From contig OX327699.1 of the NCBI GenBank assembly GCA_946807835.1, positions 26,090,014-26,154,013 on the forward strand: DNA of 64,000 bases. Reading direction: 5' to 3'. This DNA is from Ailanthus altissimus (Eukaryota > Streptophyta > Magnoliopsida > Sapindales > Simaroubaceae). Under the pieces are notes generated by a model. It saw nothing but the letters and a program-made list of their open reading frames with translations. It did not search any database and was not told the DNA's origin. Positions 1-10,819 of this stretch are shown here, one piece after another. How positions within the stretch are numbered: position 1 is the stretch's first letter; every line of letters begins with the position of its first letter. The translations under genes were made by a program, and so were the position numbers.

Positions 1-3000
1 GGCTCGCGGCAATGGTAGTCAGTCCAACCAAAAGAAAAAGTTTGAGGAAAAATGCTACAATTGTGGAAAAATAGGACACATGGCAAAAGATTGTTGGTTT
101 AAGAAAAGGTTTGCTGAGGGTAATGCTGCCACATCAAACTCAGAAAGAAAAAGTGAAGATGAGTGGGATGCTGAAGCGTCTGTCGCTATAGAGGAAGAAG
201 ACCTATCACTCTCAGTGATAATGCCTGGACGGATTGACTATGAAAATGATTGGATCATCAACTCAAGATGTTCAAATCATATGACTGGTGACGAAGAAAA
301 GGTACAAGATATGACTAAGTACAAAGAAAGTCGTGTGGTAGTGACAACCAATAACTCAAGATTGCCTATAGCTCACATCGGTAACACAATCTTTGCACCT
401 CGTTACAGTCCTAATAAGGTAACACTTCAAGATGTCTATCATGTCCCCGGCATGAAAAAGAATCTATTGTCAGTATCACAGTTAACATTTTCTAGACACT
501 ATGTCTTGTTCGGTCCACAAGATGTTAAGGTGTACCAAGATTTAAAAATTACAGGAACACCAACAATGGAAGGACAACGACTAGAGTCAGTCTATGTACT
601 ATCAGCAGAGTTAGCTTATGTAGACAAGACTCAAAAAAATGAAACAGTAGATTTGTGGCATGCACGATTGGGACATGTAAGTTATCATAAGCTAAAAGTG
701 ATGATGAACAAGGCAATGCTTAAGGGTCTACCTCAACTTGATCTGAGAGTGGATACAGTATGTGCAGGATGTCAGTATGGTAAGGCACATCAACTACCAT
801 ATGAGGAGTCAAAATTTAGAGCTAAGGAGCCATTGGAGTTGGTTTACTCTGATGTGTTTGGACCTGTTAAGCAGCCATCAATTAGTGGTATGCGGTACAT
901 GGTGACATTTATTGATGACTTCTCGAGGTATGTATGAGTTTTCTTTATGAAGGAAAAATCAATACTTTTTTGAAGTTCAAGGAATTTAAAGAAACAACTG
1001 AAGGAGAAGTCGGAAAGAAGATTCATTATCTCCGCACAGATAATAGAGGAGAATATACCTCTGATGAGTTCTCACAATATCTTCGAGAAAATAAGATACG
1101 ACATCAGTTCACATGTGCCAACACGCCACAACAAAATGGTGTTGCAGAAAGGAAGAATCGGCATCTTGCAGAGATTTGTAGAAGTATGTTGCACGCAAAA
1201 AATGTACCAGGAAGATTTTGGGCCGAAGGAATGAAAACTGCAGCCCACGTGATTAATAGGCTTCCTCAACCAAGGTTAGGGTTTATATCACAATTTGAGA
1301 AGTTGTGGGATATGAAACCTACAGTGAGTCATTTTCGAGTATTTGGTTGTATATGCTATGTGTTTATGCCAAATCACCTGAGAAACAAATTTGACAAAAA
1401 GGCAATCAGGTGTATCTTTGTTGGATATGATAACTAGCGCAAAGGATGAAAATGTTGTGACCCTACTAATGGGCGGTGCTACACATCAATGAATGTGGTG
1501 TTTGATGAAGCATCTTCATGGTGGTTGCCATAAAAATAGGAGCTTTCAGATTCAAAATAAATAGAAGAACGACTACAACAAAAGATAGATGAGCAAATTG
1601 CTGAAATCCGACCGAGCCAAGAAGACCTTGATAATGGAAGCAGTGATGACAACACTGAGCAAGAGACAACTCAAAGTCCTTGGCAAACTGGCATTTATCA
1701 ACAACCAACAACGGAGACCAAATATGAAGGAGCAGAACTGGTAACCTCTCAATCTCATCCTCGAAGGTCAATAAGAATACGAAAACCTAATTCCAAATAT
1801 GCTAATGCAGCTATGGCAAAAGAGGAAAATGTTAAGGAGCCTGAGACTTTTGAAGAAGCATCACAGAGCTCTGAATGGATTAAAGCTATGGAAGAAGAAA
1901 TCATAGCGTTGGAAAAAATCAAACTTGGGATTTAGTGCCAAAGCCAAAGGATGTGAAACCTATATCTTGTAAGTGGGTGTATAAGATCAAAAGACGTCCT
2001 GATAGATCGGTGGAGAGGTATAAAGCTCGGTTGGTAGCTCGAGAATTTTCTCAACATTATAGACTAGACTATGATGAAACGTTTAGTCCAGTAGCCAAGA
2101 TCACCACAGTACGAGTTCTACTTGTATTGGCAGCTAGCAAAGGATGGATATTGTGGTAAATAGACGTAAAGAATGCTTTTCTACATGGAGAATTAGATCG
2201 GGAGATCTACATGATTCAACCAATTGGATTTGAAAGCAAATTTCATCCTGATTATGTGTGTAAACTGAGAAAGGCATTGTATGGATTAAAGCAAGCTCCA
2301 AGGGCGTGGTATGGTAAAATTGGAGAATTTCTAACACATAGTGGTTACTTTGTAGCATCAGCTGATTTGAGCTTGTTCGTCAAAGCTAATGGAAAGAAAC
2401 TTGCAATTGCGTGGTATATGTGGATGACTTAATTATCACTGGAGATGATGAAGAAGAGATTCGTCGAATAAGAGAGAATTTGGCAGTTCGTTTCCAGATG
2501 AAAGAGCTTGGACAACTTAAACATTTTCTTGGGCTTGAAGTCACTCGGACAGCAGAAAGGATTTTTCTAGGACAACAAAAATATGCCAAAGATTTATTGC
2601 AGAAGTTTGGGATGCTAGAGTGCAAGCCTATCTCAACACCGCTAGAAGCCAATGCCAAGTTGTGCGGTTATGAAGGAAAAGATTTAGAAGATGGAACTAT
2701 GTATCGACAACTGGTAGGAAGTCTCATCTATTTGACATTGACTCGACCAGACATTTCTTATGCAGTTGGAGTAATAAGTCGATACATGCAAAATCCTAAG
2801 AAACCTCACTTAGAAGCAGCTCGACGAATATTGAGATATGTGAAAGGCACAATTGACTATGGTCTCTTCTATAAAAAAGACCAAGATCGTAAAATAGTTG
2901 ACAATTGACTATGTTCGACCACTTGGTATTTTTTCAAGATTGGTTCAGAAACAGTCTCTTGGTGCAGTAAAAAGCAACCAACTGTATCATTGTCAACTAC

Positions 3001-3340
3001 TGAAGCTGAGTACAGAGCAGCAGCAATGGCAGCTCAAGAAAGTACATGGTTGATACAATTGATTGAGGATTTACATCAGCCAAGAGATTATAAAGTGTCA
3101 ATATATTGTGATAATCGGTCAGCAATTTGTTTGGCAGAAAATCTAATTTTTCATGCAAGAACAAAGCATGTGGAGGTGCATTATCACTTTATCCGAGAGA
3201 AAGTTCTGCAAGAAGAAATTGAGTTGCTGTATGTTAAGACCGAAGATCAAGTGGCTGATTTGTTCACAAAAGGCTTGGGTGTTGATAAGTTCGAAAAGTT
3301 TCGAAGACAACTCACATGGTTAGAAGAATGGAAGTTGGTG
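1..3340 (+). pseudogene. copia gag-pol polyprotein, broken
   Basis: Read in order: a CCHC zinc knuckle (positions 53-97, [14 protein letters not shown]); a protease site near 255-290 that has lost its catalytic D-S/T-G (it reads N-S-R before CSNHMTG); the GAG-pre-integrase motif LWHARLGH near 655; the integrase core with FIDDFSRY near 910 and a TDN triad region near 1038; RT with YVDD at about 2415-2426; and RNase H with [10 protein letters not shown] near 2993. The breaks are stops at about 937 and 1434-1436, further stops near 1446 and 1531, loss of one base in an A run near 1912, a stop near 2157, a one-base loss near 2411, and a deletion around 2900-2930 that removes the first RNase H acidic motif. 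Several stops look like C-to-T or G-to-A changes, as expected for methylated, silenced copies. It cannot make a working polyprotein. Confidence 0.92.
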
Positions 3341-3351
3341 TTGAGGGGGAG
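3341..3351 (+). other. polypurine tract of the copia element
   Basis: TTGAGGGGGAG lies directly before the TGTTA start of the 3' LTR. This is the usual plus-strand primer site of plant copia elements. Confidence 0.85.
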
Positions 3352-3835
3352 TGTTAAAATTACAACATCAAATTACAACATCAAATTAAATTAAATTAAT
3401 TACAACATCAAGCCCAAGATTAAGCCCAAATATTTACAAGCCCAATTCTTGAAGTTTCTAGATTATGTAAGATATTTTAAGTTAATAATTAAGGAAATAA
3501 GTATTATAAATTTATGTGGTTAATAAATTTTTACATTATTTTATTTGTGTGGTTTTGGTTTGTTGAAACTAAGTATAAATACTCTCCTCCCTCATTTAGT
3601 TTTGCAAGCAAGCAAGTTAAGAATAAAGAGTTGATTAAGTATTTGATCAATTGTTGAGAGTTTAGAGTGTTAGAGAGTTGAGCAAATAATAAGTTCAACA
3701 AAGAGTATGTGAAAGTTGAGTTGTGAGTGTTATGTTGTAAGTGAGAAAGAGTGAAAGTTTTTAAATTTTATGTTATAAATTTTATGTTTATTGTATTAAT
3801 AAAATTGTTTCATTTATATTCTATTATTCTTTACA
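3352..3835 (+). repeat. 3' LTR of the copia element
   Basis: It starts with TGTTAAAATT right after the polypurine tract. Inside are a TATA box (TATAAAT, 3574-3580) followed by a CT-rich stretch and AATAAA (3622-3627), as expected for an LTR promoter and poly(A) region. The right end is set at the TTTACA ending at 3835. With no second LTR in the window, that boundary is an estimate. Confidence 0.7.
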
Positions 3836-5560
3836 ATACGAGCTTTCCCTTTTTCGGAGAAAGGATCACCTTTCTTTGGTACTTCAAGGTTCTGTCAAAA
3901 AAAAAACAGGTTCTTCGCCGCCCCAATGAATTTATCAATTCTAAGTGACGAAAGTAAGGCATGTTCCTAGCTTCACATTTATTTTTATTTTCCATGCAAA
4001 GATACGTACGTGCAAATTTCATTAGCCATATGGATGGCATGGCTCCCATGCAATGCATTGTGATCCATATATTTATAGTTCAGTAGGTCTTGTAACTCTT
4101 AAGTTATTTCAGAAATTTTCAGCAATCCCATCCAATCGGATAACTGCAAGAACACGAACTCATTTCATTCAAAATGGCTTCTGAAAAATGTAGTATATAT
4201 GCTACCTATAAAAGGATATACCTCTCCCTGCAATTCCAATAGTCGTGTTCTTTATCTTATAAGAGGAATAGGTCCGATTCTCTCTCTGTTAGTTCCGTTT
4301 GAACTTCGAAGAAAGGATTTTCAGTAAATTAATGTGATTTACGGGGAAGGTGATTTGCACTTTTGCTAATTGTCTACATCCAATGCAAGTAAGTGTTTGA
4401 TAGAAAATGATTTAGAAAAACAAAAATAAAAAAACTAGTACGAATGTAATCGATGCCGACAGTTCAAACAAACAGTTTCTAATTAGTCAGTTGTTTATAT
4501 AAGAATTAAACCTTTTTGATGAAATTGTTTTTGAGTATCATACGAATTAAACCTTTTCAAATAAATTATACAGTGCATAATTTGTATGTTAATTTTTGGA
4601 CTTTGTAGTTTATAATAATAATATGAAGGTTTTTCTCTTGATAATGTTAAGATTTTAAATAATACTACATTTCATGCAATTATTAATATGGTCATGTATA
4701 TATTTACTAATCAAAATTTTCAGATAAGTTCGTGTTTAATTGTTATAATAGATATGCGGGACATAATATTGGATATGCTTGTATTATAAAATGTATTCTA
4801 AACTTTTAGGATCAATAAGATCACTGTTTATTTAATGGTACTATATGTGCAAATTAATTATACAAACTTATTAATATTATTTGATGTAGCATAACATAAT
4901 TAACAAAATAATTATAAAAAAAATATAATAATAATTCAACTAATTGTATCATACTCCATAAAATAAAATATAGGGAAAATGAAAGTTACATTCTCAATTA
5001 TAATGAAATAACAATTTCACCCCCATGTTTTAAAAACTAAAATTTCTACCCTCATTCTTTAAGTACTAAAATCAATCAACCACCTTTAATATTTGTAATT
5101 ATCGTTTTGCCTCTTACTACACAATTTATTACATTAATTTTTGTATCATAATATTGCCCCAAAAATATATAATTCTAGTTTTTAAGGAAATATTTGCTGA
5201 ATCTAATATTTGTTAGATTATATTAATAAACTAAATTTAATAGAATTTCATACTAATAAACTAAATATTATTTTATTTTATTAAATAATAATTTCATGTA
5301 ATTTAAACAGCATATCATCGGATAATCACTGACTATCATCGTCCCTTGACAAATTATATTAATTGATGTTGATTGATCGTTGACAAAAATTATATAAATT
5401 TATCATGAGCATCATCAAACTCCAAAATTTATGATATACATAATAGTGATGGTACTTTTGCCAATGGAGCATTAGAAAAGTTCCAAAATTAGCGAAAAAA
5501 AGTGGCGGCCGCGTAATGTTGCCATCAAATTATCTTCTTGTTAGTTTTCAAACTCTTCCA
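3836..5560. other. AT-rich spacer
   Basis: No gene, RNA or complete repeat is recognised here. It lies between the copia 3' LTR and the P450 remnant. Exon 1 of that P450 (membrane anchor) would be expected somewhere here, but I could not find it. Confidence 0.6.
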
Positions 5561-5756
5561 ATACTTTATTGATAAAATAACATCACCTTTGAATAAGTTC
5601 TGAATTTTTCGTCATGTCATATGTACAATGAGTTGATATTTTATTGGTCAATAATTTATACTTTATTGATAAAATAACATCACCTTTGAATAAGTTCTGA
5701 ATTTTTTGTCATGTCATATTTACAATGAGTTGATATTTTATTGGTCAATAATTTAT
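5561..5756. repeat. 97-bp tandem duplication, two copies
   Basis: The unit beginning ATACTTTATTGATAAAATAA occurs at 5561 and again at 5658, with only a few substitutions between copies (for example TCGTC versus TTGTC). There is no ORF in it. Confidence 0.9.
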
Positions 5757-6645
5757 CACCATTAGTTATCAGTTGATCAATGTTGGTCAATTGTTAATCA
5801 GTACAAATAAACTATCAGTTTTTGAAAATGACCTTTAATACTCTTTAGTACTTAACAAATCTAGTTGCCCAAAAAAAAAAATTGGATATCAATTTTAAAA
5901 TAAGTTAGGTGAAAATGTTATTTTTAATATATTGTAGAGGTCAAATTGTCATTTTATCAAAAAAAATAGAATAAATTTATATAATTTAATTTATATGTAC
6001 AATGTTATTTGAAGTTTAAAACATTTTCTTATGGTGATTTGGTACGGTGATGGAGTGGGAATTTACAGAACCCACCTCTTCAGGTCACCGTCTATCAGCG
6101 CATGTTTCCCGAGGATAAACAAATTTGTATTTCGATTAGATGATGCGTTCATCCCTAAGTGGCCCAACCCTGATACTGTGGGCCAAGCTTCTCTTATGGC
6201 AGTTCATGGAAAAGTCCATGCTAAGCTCGATCTGTTTGATATTTTATTTTAAAAAAATCGGTCCGATTTTACATAAAATTGGAATTTGACAAAAAAAAAT
6301 TGATTTTTTAATTACTAATATTTTATAATATAAATAAATAAAATTGAAATGTAATTTTAACACCAAAAATAGATATAACTTTGTTTATTAATATAGATTA
6401 TTTTTTCTTTATCAATCATAGGTTTCAATCTTGTTATGTTTTTAAATTATTAATATTTTTTAACAGCATGTAATAAATTAAAAAATAATGTAATAAAAAA
6501 TGAGTTTCAGCTCCCATGATTAAGTGGGTGTAATAGCACATTGTATATCTTTGTTTCGATTATACCAAGCTTCATTTTTTTTTAATTATTAGTATTTGAA
6601 ATGTAAATATAAAATAAATATGCATGATAATTTTATATCTTACTT

Positions 6646-6720
6646 TAGTCTAGTTGGTGGACCGAAAGTACTAACCTTCTCATATTCTAGATTTGAATTC
6701 TGCTATTTGCTTTTTTAAAT
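6646..6720 (+). repeat. possible SINE head (A/B box pair), copy 1
   Basis: TAGTCTAGTTGG (A-box-like, from 6646) and GATTTGAATTC (B-box-like, 6690-6700) are spaced as in tRNA-derived SINEs and are followed by a T-rich stretch. It is diverged, and no target duplication was resolved. Confidence 0.35.
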
Positions 6721-6860
6721 TATGTATTTTAAATATAAGGTAAATAAAAATTATGTATTTTAAATGTAAGGTAAATAAAAAAGATTATATATTACTTGTA
6801 TATTAATAAAGTAAATAAAAAAGATTATATATTATTTGTATATTAATATAATAACTACAT

Positions 6861-6935
6861 TCAGCTCAGTTGGTTAGGAGAGCTTTGGTTACTGTTAAGT
6901 CTTTGGTTCAAACTCAAAAATTTGCATTCTTTTTA
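6861..6935 (+). repeat. possible SINE head (A/B box pair), copy 2
   Basis: TCAGCTCAGTTGG (A-box-like, from 6861) and GGTTCAAAC (B-box-like, 6905-6913) have the same 44-bp offset as copy 1 and are again followed by TTTGC plus a T-rich tract. It does not fold as a complete tRNA as far as I can see by eye. Confidence 0.38.
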
Positions 6936-8900
6936 TTATATTTAATTCTTAAAGGTTTAAAGATAAAAAAGAATGGTTATAAATTAAAATTTAATATAGG
7001 TTAATTAGCAATGAGGCTTTATTTGTGCTTTGAAGTTGGAGCTTAAACCTTTAGGAGTTCATTTGTGGTGAACTTTTTTTTTAAATTAGAGCCCAAAAAA
7101 TCAAAACAGAATGGCACTAAATTGAAAATTTGATCTAGTTCAATTTTTTTAAAATAAAATATTCTAGTCGGTTCTTCATAATGGGCAAATCAAATATAAC
7201 CAATCCAGTTTGAAATAACCTCTAAGAGTTCAATTGTGGTGAAATTTTTTTTAAATTGATCTCAAAAAATTGATACTGAATCAAAAAATTGGTCTCGTTT
7301 AGTTTTTCTAAGATAAAATATTATATTCGGTTCTTTTTAATAGAAAAATAAAATATAACCGGTCCAATTAGATTCCGGCCGAAACGGGATCATACCAAAC
7401 TTTACTTAGGCTCATCACTACCATTGTACAACCCCGTATGGTAGCCGCACCCCAAGCATGGCCCCAAATGGGCAAAATCAAAATGTACGATGAAGCTAAG
7501 AAGGTAAAAAATTAAACCAAATAAGTTTTAAGTCGTGTATTAAAGTCTAAAGACTTGCGACGTTATGTTAATTATATGCATTCACGTAATTCCAAATCAT
7601 GCAACAAAGTCTAGTTTCTCTAAATCTTATCGACGCCTTTGATTTTCTTATATGATACGTACAGGTGACGTTCGAGAACATAAGAAAATTGTTCGTAAGC
7701 TTTGAACCAGGGCCACTTTTAGAGACCATGGATAAATTATTTGATGGGTTGGTTAAAGGAATTAGAGCTCATCCATTAAACTTTCCTGGAACTGCCTATC
7801 ACCATGCCATTCAGGTCAGTTTACAGCCTTGATATATAGTGTCTTCTTATCTTGATATTATATTAGGATTATATTTCTTTGATTACAAATTAAATTCTCT
7901 GCCACAAACTTTTTTAGTTAGAGGACAAGATATGCACCTTAAAAAGAGAATAAGAACAAAGTGCATTCTTCTACTTTCGAGCTATGGCTTAAATGCAAGC
8001 ATAATTCTTTTTGTTTTTTTGAAGGGAAATTGAAAGCAGAGTATTGAAAAAGAGTAGTCCCTTATCCAACTAATATCTGCAAATTTAAGCCAGACTAGCT
8101 ATTGTGAATGGTCTATGACACAAAATATGTGTAAATGGCATGCAGTTAGGAAGAAGCTTGAGGCAATTTTTAGAGTGGAGCTAGAGAATAAGAAGAAGCA
8201 TGGAAATGGAATTGAAACAACAAATGATCTAATGGATGGGCTGATGCAAATTGAAAATGACGATGGGGAAAAATTAAGCGATCAAGAGGTGCTAGACAAC
8301 ATTGTCAGCCTTGTTGTCGTCGGATATGAATCTACTTCTCTTGCATCAATGTGGGCTATTTATTATCTTGACAAATTCCCTAACGTCCTTGACGAGCTAC
8401 GGGTATAACCATCTTTTCAACAAAGAAAGTACGGAAAGCAAAATATGATCTCTTTATTTAATCTAGCAAGTTTCTTATGTGGAAATTGCAGGAAGAAAAC
8501 ATGATTATAAAAAAGAACAAAAGGAGATTTCCTTACTAGCGAAGATGTTTCTAAAATGAAATACATCAATAAGGTATATAGCTATTAAATTGGTACAAAA
8601 GTCATAGTTTGTTTTGTAGGAATATCAACATGGTTACTAGGAACCTCAGATTTTCTGCACTAAAAGATCTCTCTTTCAGGTTGTGGAGGAAACAATACGA
8701 ATGGCCAACATTGCAGCAATTGCTTTCCGATTGGCTACCAGGGAAGTAGAAAATGAAGGTACAAAGCTACTTATAATTTACGAAAGATTGAGATTGATGT
8801 TATTGTTAGTGAGTTCATTGTTGCTTCTAACAAGTAATATTACTACTTTAAGTGAACATATTGTGATTGTATCTGATTACTTATGCAGGTTACAAATACC

Positions 8901-8917
8901 AAAGAACTGGAAAGTCA
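8901..8917 (+). repeat. LINE target-site duplication, left copy
   Basis: AAAGAACTGGAAAGTCA ends the P450 exon and is repeated at 15209-15225 after the LINE A-tail. The first three As may be shared with the tail. Confidence 0.92.
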
Positions 8918-9022
8918 CAACAACAACACAACACAACACATACATGAGTTGAAACAGCGAAAGGTGACGTGGCATAGTAGGGTTTTTTCTCTCGGCGCAC
9001 AGAACTAACTTACGCCGTATCC

Positions 9023-10819
9023 ATGAGGAAGAAAAAATCGAACAAAATGCCGCCGTCTCCGTCCGCTCGCGGTTCCCGGAATCGCTCGCCTAGCGAGCAA
9101 GTGAACGATGGTAGCGCCCAGCTTGCTGCCGATCCTCCTTCTGCAGCCGTTCCTCCTACTGCTGTTGCTCCTCCCTCTGCTGCCTATCCTCCGCCGGCGT
9201 CCCACGCGGCTGCTCCCCCGAACGCTGCTTCCGGGTGTGGGGAACTTCTGGCAGCCTTGTCCGAGTTGCCTTCGGGGTGTTCTGGTGATCCTCTGCGCTG
9301 TGGAGCTGCTGCAGGTGCGTCGGCCGGGACCGTCGGGTCTCCTGCGGGGGCTGCCGAGGTTCATGCACAGGGGGTTGTGCTGTGCTCTGCCGGCTCCCGG
9401 GTTGCTGGAACGAAGGCTCCTGGCCCCCCTACGAATGGAGGTTCTTCCAGGGCCGCACCGGCGCTCGGGAATGGCGGTCGCGCTCCGGCTGGCTTGGCCA
9501 CCATGGTTCCTGCCTCCGCGGATTCTGGGCTGTCCGTCGGGGCTCCTCCGGTGGCTCCAGAAAGTGCGGCCATGCGCAGGAGCAACGGGCTTCCCGCGGT
9601 GTTGGCTGTCGGCATGGGTCCGGCGCCGGCTGTTTGTGGGGCGGGATACGGGGCGACGTCCGCTGCTGCTGCTGCTACATGGGGCGCGGTTGCTACAGTA
9701 CCCGCGAGTGCTACAGTACCCGCTGTTGCTACAGTACCCGCGGGTGCTACAATGGCAGATTGCGAGGGCAGAAAGGGCGTACAATCTAACAGGCCTTGGG
9801 TATCTTTATTTGCTGACAACCGTACTCGAAGCCATGGCAGTGAACTACAATTTGTCCCCCCGACAATCTCAAATGGTAAGAAAATTGTGAAATTCAATAG
9901 TAATGAACTTAAAGAAGAAGAGGAAAGGTGGCAGCATGCATTAATTGGGTGTGTGTATGGATTGTGCCCCCAATTTCAACCTCTCCAAGCTTTTATAACG
10001 CGCCGTTGGAGGCAATTTGGCCTTATCTCGATCCACTCCATCAAAGATGGGGTGTTTCTGTTTAACTTTGAGAATGAATATGGGCAACAAAAAGCTCTTG
10101 AGGATGGTCCACTGACCTTTGATAAACGCCCTTTGATACTCAAAGCTTGGAAACCCCGAATGGTAATGGATGTGGCAAGTATCAGAACTTTACCTATTTG
10201 GGTGCAATTCCCAGGATTACCGTGGGAATTCTGGAGCCCCTCGCTGTTGAGTCGTATCGCCAGCTCGTTGGGATCCCCTAAATTTAGCGACCAATGTACT
10301 TTGAACAGAACAAGGCTGGCATTTGCGAGGGTCCTGGTGGATATGGATGTGGAGGGTGATTTCCCTTCCATGATTACATTAGAGGACGAAGAGGGTAATA
10401 TGGTTAGGTAGGAGGTGACTTATGAGTGGAAGCCATCAGTATGCTCTAAATGTAAACGGGTTGGTCATGATGGGAAAGACTGCTTGACAGGGATAAAACA
10501 AGTGTGGAAAGCAAAAGGGAATGATCAGAATAATCAAAGAGAAGCTGAAGTACCTATTGGCCACCCAGAGATGCCAGAACCAAAAGAGTTAAATCTAAGT
10601 AAAACAGAAGGGGAGATACAGACGCCAGAGGGAAATGAGGCGCATGGCCACACAGATAAGGCAACAAAACAAATGCCAGGAACCGGGGGAACAGAGGAGA
10701 TCCAGGTAATGGACAGATTTAACCTAAGGAAGACTATTACTCTGACACATGATGTGGGAATTATAGGGAAGGGTCGACGTGCCAAAAGGAACTCTAAATC
10801 CCCACATAGGGGACAATGA
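9023..10819 (+). pseudogene. LINE ORF1 protein (DUF4283 + zinc knuckle), one in-frame stop
   Basis: This is the RNA-binding protein of a plant L1 element. Residues 1-255 form a low-complexity Ala/Pro/Ser-rich head encoded by unusually GC-rich DNA (about 9040-9780). Residues about 290-410 match the DUF4283 domain of plant LINE ORF1 (ALIGCVYG, FNFENEYGQQKALEDGPLTF). A CCHC knuckle (CSKCKRVGHDGKDC) follows at about 10441-10482. The frame is cut by TAG at 10409-10411 between the domain and the knuckle and then stays open to TGA at 10817-10819. That TGA overlaps the ORF2 start codon as ATGA. The start ATG at 9023 is the first in frame after the leader. Confidence 0.9.
9692..9745 (+). repeat. 18-bp tandem repeat, three units, in LINE ORF1
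   Basis: GCTACAGTACCCGC plus four variable bases occurs at 9692, 9710 and 9728, encoding ATVPA-type hexapeptides. A partial fourth unit starts at 9746. Confidence 0.9.

Larger units (their letters stand above)
1..3835 (+). mobile_element. Ty1/copia LTR retrotransposon, 5'-truncated by the window edge, decayed
   Basis: The coding order gag zinc knuckle, protease, integrase, reverse transcriptase, RNase H is that of Ty1/copia (protease and integrase come before RT). It is followed by a polypurine tract and a 3' LTR. The 5' LTR and most of gag lie outside the window, so no target-site duplication can be checked. The copy is dead: it has several in-frame stops, two frameshifts and a deletion in RNase H. 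Confidence 0.93.
6241..7404. other. AT-rich spacer inside the P450 remnant, with tRNA-like promoter boxes
   Basis: This stretch sits where the next P450 exon should follow. It is AT-rich and holds short direct repeats (AAGGTAAATAAAA near 6737 and 6770; AAAGATTATATATTA near 6780 and 6819) and two SINE-like modules listed separately. No coding sequence is seen. Confidence 0.5.
6040..8917 (+). pseudogene. cytochrome P450 pseudogene (CYP88-like, CYP85 clan), 5' part
   Basis: Exon pieces in order: 6040-6235 (YGDGVGIYRTHLF..., the region after the membrane anchor); 7408-7503 (IVQPRMVAAP...MYDEAKK); 7665-7814 (VTFENIRKLFVSFEPGPLLE); about 8146-8402 (RKKLEAIF..., then the I-helix VVGYESTS); 8492-8572; 8680-8758 (K-helix ETIR = ExxR); and 8889-8917 (the exon with NWK), which is cut by the LINE. 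Donors and acceptors are visible at most junctions. The spacing and the I- and K-helix wording resemble CYP88-type enzymes (ent-kaurenoic acid oxidase / beta-amyrin 11-oxidase relatives), which oxidise diterpene or triterpene substrates at the ER. The gene is dead: exon 1 is not found, there are frameshifts near 8146, 8520 and 8894, and the region between the first two pieces is lost or replaced. Two transposons then split the 3' half. P450 identity is firm; the CYP88 assignment is from wording alone. Confidence 0.82.

Noticed and set aside
6031..6252. A separate 73-codon gene
   Set aside because: It is a P450 exon remnant; the frame simply stays open into flanking sequence.
9005..9784. Long open frame on the minus strand (259 codons) opposite LINE ORF1
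   Set aside because: It mirrors the GC-rich, repetitive head of ORF1. Composition alone keeps several frames open there, and it has no motif.
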